64,000 nt of DNA from Thermococcus sp. Bubb.Bath (GTDB taxonomy: Archaea; Methanobacteriota_B; Thermococci; Thermococcales; Thermococcaceae). Location: NCBI RefSeq assembly GCF_012027595.1, contig NZ_SNUR01000001.1:496001-560000 (forward strand), given 5' to 3'. Each line of letters starts with the position of its first letter. Position 1 is the stretch's first letter. The position numbers and the translations under genes were made by a program. The notes beneath the pieces are model-generated. The model made no database searches. It had not been told where the DNA came from and saw only the letters and a program-made list of their open reading frames with translations. Shown here one piece after another: positions 49,488 through 57,441 of the stretch.

Positions 49488-50231
49488 ATGAGGCTCAGGG
49501 AAATAATCAGCAAAGCCGAGGTCAAATACCTCCTCCTTATCTTGGTACTATCCTTTGGAATAAGCTCCACAGCTCTGTATCTGCTTGGGATGAGCTGGTT
49601 TATCCCGCAGTTCCTGGCCCTCGCGCTTGGGGATTCCATAAACCCCTGCACCTTTGTTGTGTACACCCTCTTTCTCATAGCGCTCTCCGTTAAGGGGCTC
49701 AGCCGGAGGCAGCTCTACATCGTCGGCTCGTCGTTCATAGTCGCGGTCTATGCCTCATACTACACCCTGGGGCTGGGTTTGAGCCTCATCGCGGGCAGGA
49801 TACCCCTCCATTGGGCTGCGTACTTTGCCTTGGTCTTTGGGGCGTACACCATCGTCACAGGGATCATGGAGCGTTCGAGGGTGGTGGGAAAAGGATTGGT
49901 GCGAAAAAGGGCGTTCTCCGAAGAGGCCACTGTAGTTGGGGGTCTCATCCTTGGTCTCACTGTCTCGACAACCCTCCTGCCGTGTTCTGCTGGCCCGTAT
50001 CTGGTGTACGCGGCGGTGATTTCGAGGGGCTCAACACCGATGGTGTTTCTCATGCTGACCCTCTACAACCTGATATTCGTCCTCCCTCTTACCGTTATCC
50101 TCCTAACCATGGGGGGCTTGAGGGAGAGCAAGGAGTTCTCGCAGGCTATGGTGCGTCACTCTCCAGAACTCTCGGTTGTGGCAGGGGTACTCCTAATAGG
50201 AATGGGAGCATGGCTGATGTGTTTGACATGA
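49488..50231 (+). CDS. CcdA/DsbD-like thiol-disulfide transmembrane protein
   Basis: A 247-residue membrane protein with six to seven helices. Two conserved cysteines sit as in CcdA: LGDSINPCTFVVYTLFLIAL (about residue 50) and TTLLPCSAGPYLVYAAVI (about 165). Such proteins pass reducing power from cytoplasmic thioredoxin to the outside. No cytochrome c maturation gene is nearby; Thermococcales lack many cytochromes c, so reduction of extracellular disulfides is more likely. ATG 49488 is preceded by CTGTGAAC; promoter and ribosome binding site are weak. Confidence 0.85.
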   Translation: MRLREIISKAEVKYLLLILVLSFGISSTALYLLGMSWFIPQFLALALGDSINPCTFVVYTLFLIALSVKGLSRRQLYIVGSSFIVAVYASYYTLGLGLSLIAGRIPLHWAAYFALVFGAYTIVTGIMERSRVVGKGLVRKRAFSEEATVVGGLILGLTVSTTLLPCSAGPYLVYAAVISRGSTPMVFLMLTLYNLIFVLPLTVILLTMGGLRESKEFSQAMVRHSPELSVVAGVLLIGMGAWLMCLT

Positions 50232-50322
50232 GTGCCCTCTAAGGGCATCTGGAACCGCAGTCCAAAGAATCGAAAGATTTAAAAATGCCCTCCTGGAGGT
50301 ATAGGTCGAGCGCTCGGGTCGT

Positions 50323-50430
50323 GCCGGGGTAGCTTAGCCTGGTCAGAGCGCTCGGCTCATAGGGCCGCTTCCCTTTGGGGGAGCCTGAGAAACCGAGAGG
50401 TCCGGGGTTCAAAGCCCCGCCCCGGCACCA
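50323..50430 (+). tRNA. tRNA-Met(CAT), elongator, with intron
   Basis: Cloverleaf with acceptor GCCGGGG/CCCCGGC, anticodon stem CTCGG/CCGAG, loop CTCATA+A with anticodon CAT, T arm CGGGG-TTCAAAG-CCCCG and an encoded CCA (50428-50430). A 30-base intron (50362-50391) sits after position 37. CTCA of the loop pairs with TGAG near the intron end, flanked by 3-base bulges TAG and AAA, a canonical bulge-helix-bulge cut at TA^G and AA^A. The G1-C72 pair shows it is an elongator, not the initiator. Splicing needs the endonuclease and RtcB. Confidence 0.95.
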
Positions 50431-50436
50431 TTACAA

Positions 50437-51273
50437 CAAACTTTTGCCTGGCAAAAGTTTGATCAAAGTTCGTGGTTCCTCTTAAATTGCAGTTTTACCA
50501 GGGATTTTACATACCTGGGCCAAAAAACTAGGAATTCTCTCAAAAATTGCTCATGAAGAGTAGTTTCTCTCCTTGACGCCCTTCGGGCGTCGATTAAAAG
50601 CAAACTCACAGATATCAACTCTTCAAAAATTTGGAATTAACGATGAGAAGACAAGTTTCCAGAGAAAATCTCCTGAAAACGGCACTTTTGACAAGAACCA
50701 CAAGCTTTGATGAAACTTTGCAAGCAAAGTTTCAGCGCTGGCGGAATGTTTCTGACTGTTTTAACTCGCCTGTTTAAAGGTTAATGTCGTACATACTCAC
50801 CTCATTTTGGTGGATTCTCACATTTTTAATCAGCAATTTTCAGGGGGTTTACTCATAGTATAACGCCCAGAGGGCGTTAAAAAGAAGAAAACCCGCATTC
50901 TCTTGCCCCTTTATTAGGAGAATCCTCCATTCTCAGCTAATTCCCGAAGACATTCAAACTTTTGGTGAAGCTTTTTCCAAAAGCTTCAGCGCCGCTTTCA
51001 CTATCGTTCAAGCGTCCTTAACGGATGGCGGAAAATAGTGTGTTTTTCTGAAAATGTGAGTTTTTGGACGGGTTTACTCATTATTAGCCAGTTTAAAGTG
51101 TTTGCTCCATACAAAGCGCCTTCGGACGCCAGAACAAAAAGCAAACCTCTTGAAAGGCTGATTTTAAAGTTAAACCCTTCCTCTAATATAAGATATTTTA
51201 ATCAAACTTTGCTCTGCAAAGTTTGCTTGCTGGGCAAAGTTTCTTTGATGAAGCTTTTGAAAAAAAAGCTTCA
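50437..51273. repeat. AT-rich array of imperfect inverted repeats
   Basis: An 840-base gene-free stretch, clearly more AT-rich than the rest, made of ordered hairpins. Perfect 7-11 bp stems occur at 50437-50461 (AAACTTTTGC arms), 50575-50591 (GACGCCC), 50712-50733 (GAAACTTTGC), 50861-50879 (TAACGCCC), 50966-50988 (TGAAGCTTTT), 51203-51225 (CAAACTTTGC) and 51249-51273 (TGAAGCTTTT); a weaker GC hairpin is at 51115-51129. GC hairpins recur about every 255-286 bases and are followed by AAAAGCAAAC-like text. The AT hairpins are followed by CAGCGC-like text. GGGTTTACTCAT occurs twice. This suggests three degenerate copies of a roughly 270-base unit. An 80-codon open frame at 51038 crosses these repeats and is not credible. 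Confidence 0.7.
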
Positions 51274-51298
51274 GCACTAGCGTCTGAAACATTTTAGA

Positions 51299-52161
51299 CT
51301 ACCCATTCTGTTTCAATCCCAAAAGAATAACCTTTCTAAACTGCAATCCTCGCAAAATCAGGTAAAAAGTCAAAAGCGAGAGAGGCTCATCCCTAGTTCT
51401 TTTGACTTCGCTGAGAAGCCTCTCCATAATCTCTCCAGCCTTTCCGCGGAGGAAGACATCGGCTATTGGAGTGATGCCGCTCCTCTCAACGTTTACTTCG
51501 ACGACTATTCCTCTCCGCTCCCTGACGATGTAAGGGATGTACGCGACGGGATACACGACACCGCTCGTTCCGATGACGAGAGCTAGATTGGCCTTTTCAG
51601 TGAGGGAGAAAGCCTCCTCAAGTGCTCTCTTGGGGGAGAGGTTCCCCGAATCACACCACGCCCGGCCTCAGGGGAGAGCCGCACTTCGGGCACCGTGGGA
51701 GGCCTCTTCCCTTCAGAAATTCCTCCAGCCGGCCGGTCTCCTTGAGGTTTTCGCTATAGCTGCAAGAAGTGCACTTCACGCGGAATATGTTGCCGTGGAG
51801 CTCGATTAGGCTCCTCGTCCCGGCTTCCTGGTGGAGGTCGTCAACGTTCTGGGTTATCACGGCCTTTAGGATTCCCATCCTTTCAAGCTCAGTCAGCGCA
51901 TAATGGACAGGATTCGGCTTGCCTAGAGTATTTTCCGCATTCCCCATTTGTAGAACTCCCAGACGGGGTGGGGTCTTTCCTGAAGGCCTCCGGCGTTGCC
52001 AGCTCCCTGGCACGGTAGGTCCTCCAGAGGCCGTTTCTTCCCCTGAACGTTGGAACACCGCTCTCTGCACTTATCCCCGCGCCGGTGAACGCTATGGCGA
52101 ACCTCGAACGGGCTGAGAGTTTTGCGGCTTCCGCGGGCATGACCCATGTCCTCGGCATCAT
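51299..52161 (-). pseudogene. broken NAD-dependent deacylase (Sir2/CobB family)
   Basis: The pieces of a Sir2 protein lie in order but in different frames. The N terminus from ATG 52161 shows the NAD motif [21 protein letters not shown] break in the CCCC near 51972 leads to [14 protein letters not shown], and a second near 51925 to [17 protein letters not shown], then [13 protein letters not shown] with the catalytic LIELHGNIF and the zinc cysteines CTSC and [13 protein letters not shown] at 51651-51653 replaces the Trp of VVWFGE, and another shift near 51633 leads to NLALVIGTSGVVYPVAYI. Its last 25 codons run into the AT-rich repeat region and do not look native. With three shifts and a nonsense codon, this is a true pseudogene. 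Confidence 0.85.
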
Positions 52162-52252
52162 TTAAAAATCCTGCCCGGTTTTGAGGGAAGTTCCCCGCTT
52201 ACCCCGAAGAAAATTTGAAGCCTGGTTCAATCTCCCGAGGGAGGGTTTAAAT

Positions 52253-52268
52253 TGTATGCATGCATACA
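52253..52268. promoter_or_regulatory. 16-bp palindrome at the permease promoter
   Basis: TGTATGCATGCATACA is perfectly symmetric and directly follows the TATA-like GGTTTAAATT (52245-52253), ending 17 bases before ATG 52286. It should be the operator of a dimeric regulator controlling the permease. No regulator gene is adjacent. Confidence 0.65.
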
Positions 52269-52285
52269 TTTTAACGGTGAGAGAG

Positions 52286-53518
52286 ATGCCAGTTTCGAAC
52301 GGTGTTGAGAGAAAAAGAGTGACCACATCACACGGAAGGTATTATTCGGCGAGAATAGCGGCCCAGAGGCGAAAAAAGCTCATAATCATCCAGAATCTCC
52401 GAAGAAGGAAGGGTGCCCGGGGCCTAAGGACGAGCCCGATAAAGGTCGAGGGCAGGGGCATAAACGAGAGGGAAGCGCTGGCGGTTCTGGTGGGAACGCA
52501 GATAGGAGCCGGAGTGCTCGGACTCCCCTACGCCGCCGCTAAGGTGGGCCTCATTCCAGCCATCGGCGTCCTCATCGGAGTCATGGTCCTCATGCTCGGG
52601 ACAGCCTTCATAACCCTGAGGTTCTCGGCGGAAATGGGCGGTGCCCAGATGAGCACGATAGCGAACAGAACGCTCGGAAAGGCCGGCGGCTGGCTCATGT
52701 ATCTCAGCATAACCCTGATGAGCTTCGGCGCGCTTCTCGCATACGTTGCCGGTATGGGGCAGGTGTTCTCCAGCCTCTTCGGCGTCAGCGAGACAGTGGG
52801 CGGCTTCATCTTCTGGGTGCTGGCTTCGATCGTTGTCTACCACGGCCTTGAAGCGAGCGGAAAGACCGAGCTGATAATGAGCTACGTCATGCTGGCCCTC
52901 TTCGTGGGAGTTACCATGATGCTTGTTCCCCATTCCAGACTCGAAAACGGCCTCTACGCGGACTTCTCCGGGGTACTCAGCATAACCGGTGTTGCGATCT
53001 TCGCCCTCGGATGCCACACGATAATCCCCGACGTCTACAAGGGGCTTGGAAGCTACGAGAAGACGAAGAGGGTCGTTGTGCTCGCGTTCCTCATCCCAAC
53101 GGTCATCTACGCGGTGTTCATGACCTCTTTCCTGCTGGTCTTCGGCAGGGGAACCCCGGAAGTGGCCACACAGGGCCTTGAGGCGCTCTACGGGAGGGCC
53201 GGCTGGCTCGTCGGCAACCTCATACCCCTGCTGGCCATAACGACGAGCTACATAGGGATAGCACTCGCCCAGCAGAGCAACAGCGAGGAGTTCGTGAGGT
53301 TCAAACGGCCAGTCGCGTGGGGTCTGACGGTAATTCCCCCCGCGCTCGTTTACTTTGCCGGAGTCCGGAACTTCGCGGATGTGCTGGCCTTCGCGGGCGA
53401 CACCGGCGACATGCTGGCCTTCATAGTACTTCCGCTCCTCATCTGGGGAGTTGAAAAGATACGAGGGGTACGGGCAAGGTCTAGGGAGAAAGCCCCCAAG
53501 ACCCTCCCGGCTCCATGA
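52286..53518 (+). CDS. amino acid permease (aromatic amino acid/AAAP-like family)
   Basis: A 410-residue membrane transporter with about 11 helices. The first helix carries VLVGTQIGAGVLGLPYAAAK, the unwound GxGxLGLP segment for substrate binding of the tyrosine/tryptophan permease and AAAP families. Helix 8 region SFLLVFGRGTPEVATQGLEA and TTSYIGIALAQQSNSEEF follow the same pattern. A basic N-terminal extension of about 65 residues (RKRVTTSHGRYYSARIAAQR, RKKLIIIQNLRRRKGARGL) is unusual and precedes the first helix. ATG 52286 follows GGTGAGAG; the 105-base open frame before it is promoter. The likely substrate is an aromatic or branched amino acid, unproven. Confidence 0.87.
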   Translation: MPVSNGVERKRVTTSHGRYYSARIAAQRRKKLIIIQNLRRRKGARGLRTSPIKVEGRGINEREALAVLVGTQIGAGVLGLPYAAAKVGLIPAIGVLIGVMVLMLGTAFITLRFSAEMGGAQMSTIANRTLGKAGGWLMYLSITLMSFGALLAYVAGMGQVFSSLFGVSETVGGFIFWVLASIVVYHGLEASGKTELIMSYVMLALFVGVTMMLVPHSRLENGLYADFSGVLSITGVAIFALGCHTIIPDVYKGLGSYEKTKRVVVLAFLIPTVIYAVFMTSFLLVFGRGTPEVATQGLEALYGRAGWLVGNLIPLLAITTSYIGIALAQQSNSEEFVRFKRPVAWGLTVIPPALVYFAGVRNFADVLAFAGDTGDMLAFIVLPLLIWGVEKIRGVRARSREKAPKTLPAP

Positions 53519-53524
53519 GTTAGC

Positions 53525-53547
53525 CTCTCTATTTCTTCCCTTTTTCC
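53525..53547 (+). terminator. T/C-rich terminator after the permease
   Basis: TCTCTATTTCTTCCCTTTTT directly behind the permease stop has several T runs and no hairpin, as in archaeal terminators. Confidence 0.45.
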
Positions 53548-53661
53548 ATTTAAGTTAGACATCGACGCCGTTTTGGGACGTTCAATGTTCTTTTCCGACC
53601 ACATGCACACCTCGGTAAGATTTATATCCCCATCGTTCAAATTCCCATCGAGGTGTTCCAA

Positions 53662-54957
53662 ATGGCTGAAGGATACAGAGAGTACAGGGATAAAGTTCTG
53701 GAGTTTATTGAAGACCACGAGAACTGGAGGAAGCACACGATAAACCTCATCGCGAGCGAAAACGTGACTTCTCCGAGCGTTACGAGGGCCGTTGCAAGCG
53801 GCTTCATGCACAAATACGCCGAGGGCTGGCCAAAGCAGAGGTACTACCAAGGCTGCAAGTACGTTGATGAGGTTGAGCTCATCGGTGTCGAGCTCTTTAC
53901 CAAGCTCTTCGGAAGCGACTTCGCCGATTTAAGGCCTATCTCCGGGACAAACGCCAATCAGGCGGTCTTCTTTGGGCTCACGCAGCCCGGTGACCACATA
54001 GTAAGCCTGCACACGAGCCACGGCGGCCACATAAGCCATGCCGCCTTTGGAAGCGCCGGAATGCGCGGACTCAACGTTCACACCTGGCCCTTCGACAACG
54101 AGGAGTTTAACATCGACGTTGACAAAGCTGAGAAGCTCATCCGCGAGGTCCAGCCCAGACTGGTGGTTTTCGGAGGCTCTCTCTACCCGTTCCCGCACCC
54201 GGTCAAGGAGCTCGCGCCGGTCGCCAAGGAAGTCGGCGCCTACGTAATGTACGACGGCGCCCACGTCCTCGGTCTCATCGCCGGAAAGCAGTTCCAGGAC
54301 CCGCTCCGCGAGGGAGCCGACATAATAACCGCTTCAACCCACAAGACGTTCCCAGGTCCGCAGGGTGGTGTCATCCTCTACAAGAAGTTCGGTGAGACCG
54401 AGGAGATAGCCAAGCTCCAGTGGGCCATCTTCCCGGGTGTCCTCAGCAACCACCACCTCCACCACATGGCCGGGAAGACCCTCACCGCGGCTGAGATGCT
54501 CGAGTACGGCGAGAAGTATGCGGCCCAGATCGTCAAGAACGCCAAGGCCCTAGCCGAAGCTCTCGCTGAGGAGGGCTTCAAAGTTATCGGCGAGGACAAG
54601 GGTTACACCAAGAGCCACCAAGTCATAGTTGACGTCTCCGACCTCCACGAGGCCGCTGGAGGATGGGCGGCCCCGCTGCTTGAGGAGGCCGGCATAATCC
54701 TCAACAAGAACCTCCTCCCATGGGACCCGCTTGAGAAGGTCAACACTCCGAGCGGCCTCAGGATAGGTGTCCAGGAAATGACCCGCGTCGGAATGATGGA
54801 GGACGACATGAAGGAGATAGCCCACTTCATGAAGCGCGTCCTCCTTGACAGGGAAGACCCGGCCAAGGTCAGGAGAGATGTTTACGGCTTCCGCGCCGAG
54901 TTCCAGAAGGTCTACTACTCCTTTGACCACGGCCTCCCGCTCAAACTCAGGGAGTGA
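53662..54957 (+). CDS. glyA: serine hydroxymethyltransferase
   Basis: PLP enzyme of 431 residues that interconverts serine and glycine with a tetrahydropterin one-carbon carrier. It shows HTINLIASENVTSPSVTRAV, YAEGWPKQRYYQGCKYVDEV, SGTNANQAVFFGL, MYDGAHVLGLIAGKQFQDPL and the PLP-lysine motif ITASTHKTFPGPQGGVILYK. ATG 53662 follows GAGGTGTTCCAA, and a TATA-like GATTTATAT is at about 53619. It is a single gene. PanB in this window uses the same type of one-carbon donor. Confidence 0.97.
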   Translation: MAEGYREYRDKVLEFIEDHENWRKHTINLIASENVTSPSVTRAVASGFMHKYAEGWPKQRYYQGCKYVDEVELIGVELFTKLFGSDFADLRPISGTNANQAVFFGLTQPGDHIVSLHTSHGGHISHAAFGSAGMRGLNVHTWPFDNEEFNIDVDKAEKLIREVQPRLVVFGGSLYPFPHPVKELAPVAKEVGAYVMYDGAHVLGLIAGKQFQDPLREGADIITASTHKTFPGPQGGVILYKKFGETEEIAKLQWAIFPGVLSNHHLHHMAGKTLTAAEMLEYGEKYAAQIVKNAKALAEALAEEGFKVIGEDKGYTKSHQVIVDVSDLHEAAGGWAAPLLEEAGIILNKNLLPWDPLEKVNTPSGLRIGVQEMTRVGMMEDDMKEIAHFMKRVLLDREDPAKVRRDVYGFRAEFQKVYYSFDHGLPLKLRE

Positions 54958-54985
54958 TTTCTTTTTCCCTATCTTTTTCCTATAG
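54958..54985 (+). terminator. T-rich terminator after glyA
   Basis: TTTCTTTTTCCC followed by ATCTTTTTCC lies directly behind the glyA stop, typical for archaeal termination. Confidence 0.5.
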
Positions 54986-55067
54986 TCATATTCTCAGGGT
55001 TATGTTCACCCTGGGTTTCAGCTAGCACCTAAAAAACGTTATAAGTTTGGATTTCATATTATCCTAT

Positions 55068-55122
55068 GTGCGGTGCCGGCCTTCGTCAGCCATGCGCCCC
55101 CTGCGGGGCCGGTGCCGCACAC
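55068..55122 (+). ncRNA. candidate GC-rich structured small RNA
   Basis: A GC-rich island in an AT-rich intergenic region. A 14-bp RNA stem is formed by 55068-55081 (GTGCGGTGCCGGCC) and 55107-55120 (GGCCGGTGCCGCAC), with two central G-U pairs. The loop contains a possible inner CCCC/GGGG hairpin. A TTATAAG box (55039-55045) is centred exactly 26 bases before the first base of the stem, as for an archaeal start. ACA/ACC follows the stem, as in H/ACA RNAs, but a clear K-turn is not visible. Direction follows the promoter; the 3' end is a guess. No open frame is present. Confidence 0.6.
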
Positions 55123-55249
55123 CTCCTCACCAGTTAGCCAAAACCGATGAAACTACATTTGGAGTGTTTGCAGAAGATGGCCTTTTAAGGATGCAATTTT
55201 AGAGCGGCTTTCGCCCAAAAACTCGCTTTTAGAATCGGAAGGACGATTA

Positions 55250-55326
55250 TGGAGCCGGGACCGGGATTTGAACCCGGGATCTGCGGATTACGAGTCCGCC
55301 GCCCTGCCGAGCTAGGCTACCCCGGC
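55250..55326 (-). tRNA. tRNA-Thr(CGT)
   Basis: Read on the minus strand: acceptor GCCGGGG/TCCCGGC, anticodon stem GCGGA/TCCGC around loop CTCGTAA with anticodon CGT, T arm CCGGG-TTCAAAT-CCCGG, discriminator T and an encoded CCA (55252-55250). No intron. It decodes ACG. Confidence 0.95.
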
Positions 55327-55366
55327 ACAACCGTTCCAAAGAGGGGGAATAGGTTTATAAGTTTTT

Positions 55367-56176
55367 TCACGACTTGGGGGTGGTTATCGCAAAGATTAGG
55401 ATGTAAGCCATAGCGATGAACCCAAGAACCATGGCCATCCGAAGCTTGCTCACATGCATCCTTCTAATGCTCTCGTGAACCCTTATCTGGTGTCCCTCGG
55501 TGGCTTTTCCGATGGCCATCGCCAAGAGTATCCCTGCCAGGGCGTCATAGACCCAGTGCTGAGCTAGGAGGACCGTGGCAAACGGAACGAGGCTGCTGAG
55601 TCCTATAAGGAGAGCTCCCCAGATTTTCTTCCGGTGCTTCCACAAGGTGAGTATATTGACCGCGGCAATTGTGTTGTGAAGAGATGGGAGGACGAACTCC
55701 GGCTGTGTTAGATAAGTTTCATCCGGGGAGAAGACCTGAATGTGGTACACGTAGTGAGGGGCGTACACGTGGAACAAGGAGTACATAATACCACATGTGG
55801 AATAAGCCAGGAGATAGCGAGCGGCGAGCTCATCAGCACTTCCAAGGTCTCTCCAGTAGAGCAGAATGAAGAAGACCGTGAGAGCTATCGACCCCGTAAA
55901 GCCAATGTAGTACACGCCGTGGAGGAACTGATAAAGGCCAGGAACCTCGTGGACGACTTTGAGAGAGGCAACGACGAAAGACCTGGAAGTGAACGGAAGT
56001 CGGAGAAGCTGGGACGTTACGTCCCTGCTGTGCTCCTTTATCAGGTCGTAGAGAACCGTGAAGCCCATCCATCCAAAGTAGAGGAGCAGAAAGACGTCCA
56101 ACCTTATAAGAACCTCCCTGTCCTCAACTGCGCTGGCGATCCTCTTGAGGGAATCCCGGACTTCACTGCTGACCAT
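55367..56176 (-). CDS. PAP2-family membrane phosphatase/phosphotransferase
   Basis: A 269-residue membrane protein with about six helices. The PAP2 catalytic motifs are VLPSLHNTIAAVNIL (the SxHxx site) and LLAQHWVYDALAGILLA (the HxxxD site). The plan is closer to the Aur1/Ipt1-like PAP2_3 group, which acts on lipid phosphates or transfers phosphoinositol. A role in archaeal lipid or dolichyl-phosphate recycling is possible. ATG 56176 follows GGGAGTGTG; ATG 56188 is also in frame. The last codons lie 40 bases from tRNA-Thr. Confidence 0.85.
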   Translation of the reverse strand: MVSSEVRDSLKRIASAVEDREVLIRLDVFLLLYFGWMGFTVLYDLIKEHSRDVTSQLLRLPFTSRSFVVASLKVVHEVPGLYQFLHGVYYIGFTGSIALTVFFILLYWRDLGSADELAARYLLAYSTCGIMYSLFHVYAPHYVYHIQVFSPDETYLTQPEFVLPSLHNTIAAVNILTLWKHRKKIWGALLIGLSSLVPFATVLLAQHWVYDALAGILLAMAIGKATEGHQIRVHESIRRMHVSKLRMAMVLGFIAMAYILIFAITTPKS

Positions 56177-56300
56177 CACACTCCCCATTTCAACTTAGGA
56201 ATAGAGTATTTAAACTTTACAGTCGGTCAGCCTAAAACTCTTCGCGGTTGTATACAGCAATCCTTTTATTGTCAGGGACTGCATGCATATTGGTGATTGA

Positions 56301-56753
56301 ATGAAAATCGACGTCCCTAACTATGGAACTGTAGAGTTCGAGAGCGTCCTCTTCGACCTAAATGGCACGCTCGGAACTTCAGGGGAGGTACCGGAGGATG
56401 TTAAGCGCCTTCTTGAAAAGCTGGCAGATAAGTACACGGTTGTCGTTCTCAGCGCCGATACCTTTGGAACCCTTGAGAGGGAGTTCGAGGGGCTTCCAGT
56501 TAGAATAGAGCGTGTATCCAACGGAGAAGAGAAGGCGGAGATCGCAAAGGGATACGCCCCCTACGTGGCAGTGGGAAACGGAAACAATGACGTGGCTATG
56601 ATGGAGAGTGCCGAGTTGGCCTTCTGCGTGATTGGGGAGGAAGGAGCAACGGTGGATGCCATGCTCGCCGCGGACATTGTTGTAAAAGACGTAAAGGGCG
56701 CCATCAAAATGCTCCTCGACGAGAGGAAGTTAATTGCAACTCTGAGAGGGTGA
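56301..56753 (+). CDS. HAD-family soluble P-type-ATPase-like phosphatase
   Basis: A 150-residue HAD hydrolase of the COG4087 type, with nucleophile loop VLFDLNGTLGTSG, motif II VVVLSADTFGT and motif IV VAVGNGNNDVAMMESAELAF. It resembles the P domain of P-type ATPases without membrane parts, but the second acid of DxD is Asn (DLN), as is common in this group. The cytoplasmic substrate is unknown. ATG 56301 follows GGTGATTGA. It is followed after 3 bases by the IMPACT-family gene, so the two are probably co-transcribed. Confidence 0.87.
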   Translation: MKIDVPNYGTVEFESVLFDLNGTLGTSGEVPEDVKRLLEKLADKYTVVVLSADTFGTLEREFEGLPVRIERVSNGEEKAEIAKGYAPYVAVGNGNNDVAMMESAELAFCVIGEEGATVDAMLAADIVVKDVKGAIKMLLDERKLIATLRG

Positions 56754-56756
56754 GCT

Positions 56757-57374
56757 ATGGGATACCTGACGCTCAAGGGGCTGGGAACAGCCCGTATAAT
56801 CATCAAGAAGTCCGTTTTCATAGGCTACGCCTCCCCCGCCGGCTCAGAGAGGGAAGCCGAGGAATTCATATCACGAGTGAGAGAGTACCACAGCGACGCG
56901 ACCCACAACGTCTTCTCATACGTCATCAACGACGGAAAGAACTTTGCAGTGCGCTACGACGACAACGGGGAGCCCAAGGGTTCCGCCGGAAAGCCCGTGC
57001 TCAAGGTGATTCAGAACAGGGGGTTAAGCAACATCGTGATCGTAGTTACTAGGTACTTCGGTGGAATAAAACTGGGCTACGGTGGGCTCGTTAAGGCGTA
57101 TGGGGAAGCGGCGAGTTTGGCAATAGAGAAAGCTGGCATCGTCGAGGTATATGAGACGGAACGCTTTGAGGTGACGTTCCCCTACAGCCTATTTCACGCG
57201 GTTAGGGAGACGATTGAGAATGCGGGTGGGAGGATAGTCAGCGAGGACTATGGAAACTTGGTCAAGTTCACAGTCAAAACAAGGAAAGGTGAAGCCGAGA
57301 GTTTAATGGAGTTAATTACCGAGAGAACACGAGGGAGGGCCCAGACTAGGGCACTCTTTATGAGGAGCGTTTGA
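56757..57374 (+). CDS. IMPACT/YigZ family protein
   Basis: A 205-residue protein. The N-terminal UPF0029 domain (SVFIGYASPAGSEREAEEFI, DATHNVFSYVINDGK, DDNGEPKGSAGKPVLKVIQN, VTRYFGGIKLGYGGLVKAYG) and the C-terminal DUF1949 domain (FEVTFPYSLFHAVRETIENA) are both complete. Family members are linked to translation control through GCN1/GCN2 in eukaryotes; the archaeal role is unknown. ATG 56757 follows GGGTGAGCT. It is the second gene of the HAD-IMPACT pair. Confidence 0.92.
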   Translation: MGYLTLKGLGTARIIIKKSVFIGYASPAGSEREAEEFISRVREYHSDATHNVFSYVINDGKNFAVRYDDNGEPKGSAGKPVLKVIQNRGLSNIVIVVTRYFGGIKLGYGGLVKAYGEAASLAIEKAGIVEVYETERFEVTFPYSLFHAVRETIENAGGRIVSEDYGNLVKFTVKTRKGEAESLMELITERTRGRAQTRALFMRSV

Positions 57375-57441
57375 TGGGGATCACGATAGTTAAAATGAAA
57401 ACAAAGGAGATAAAAGGCCACGAGTAAAGAGAATACCCTCC

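Noticed and set aside
50437-51273. CRISPR array or insertion sequence next to tRNA-Met
   Set aside because: No regular 28-30 base repeats with spacers, no transposase, and no duplicated tRNA 3' end that would mark an integrated element.
51038-51280. 80-codon open frame in the AT-rich region
   Set aside because: It runs through several perfect hairpins, has no ribosome binding site and no recognisable protein character.
51651-51653. TGA read as selenocysteine in sir2
   Set aside because: The position is a Trp in the family, and adjacent frameshifts show the gene is dead.
56222-56235. GTCGG-TCAG-CCTAA between the PAP2 and HAD genes as a DtxR box
   Set aside because: Two mismatches in the left half and no link of the neighbours to iron; probably chance.
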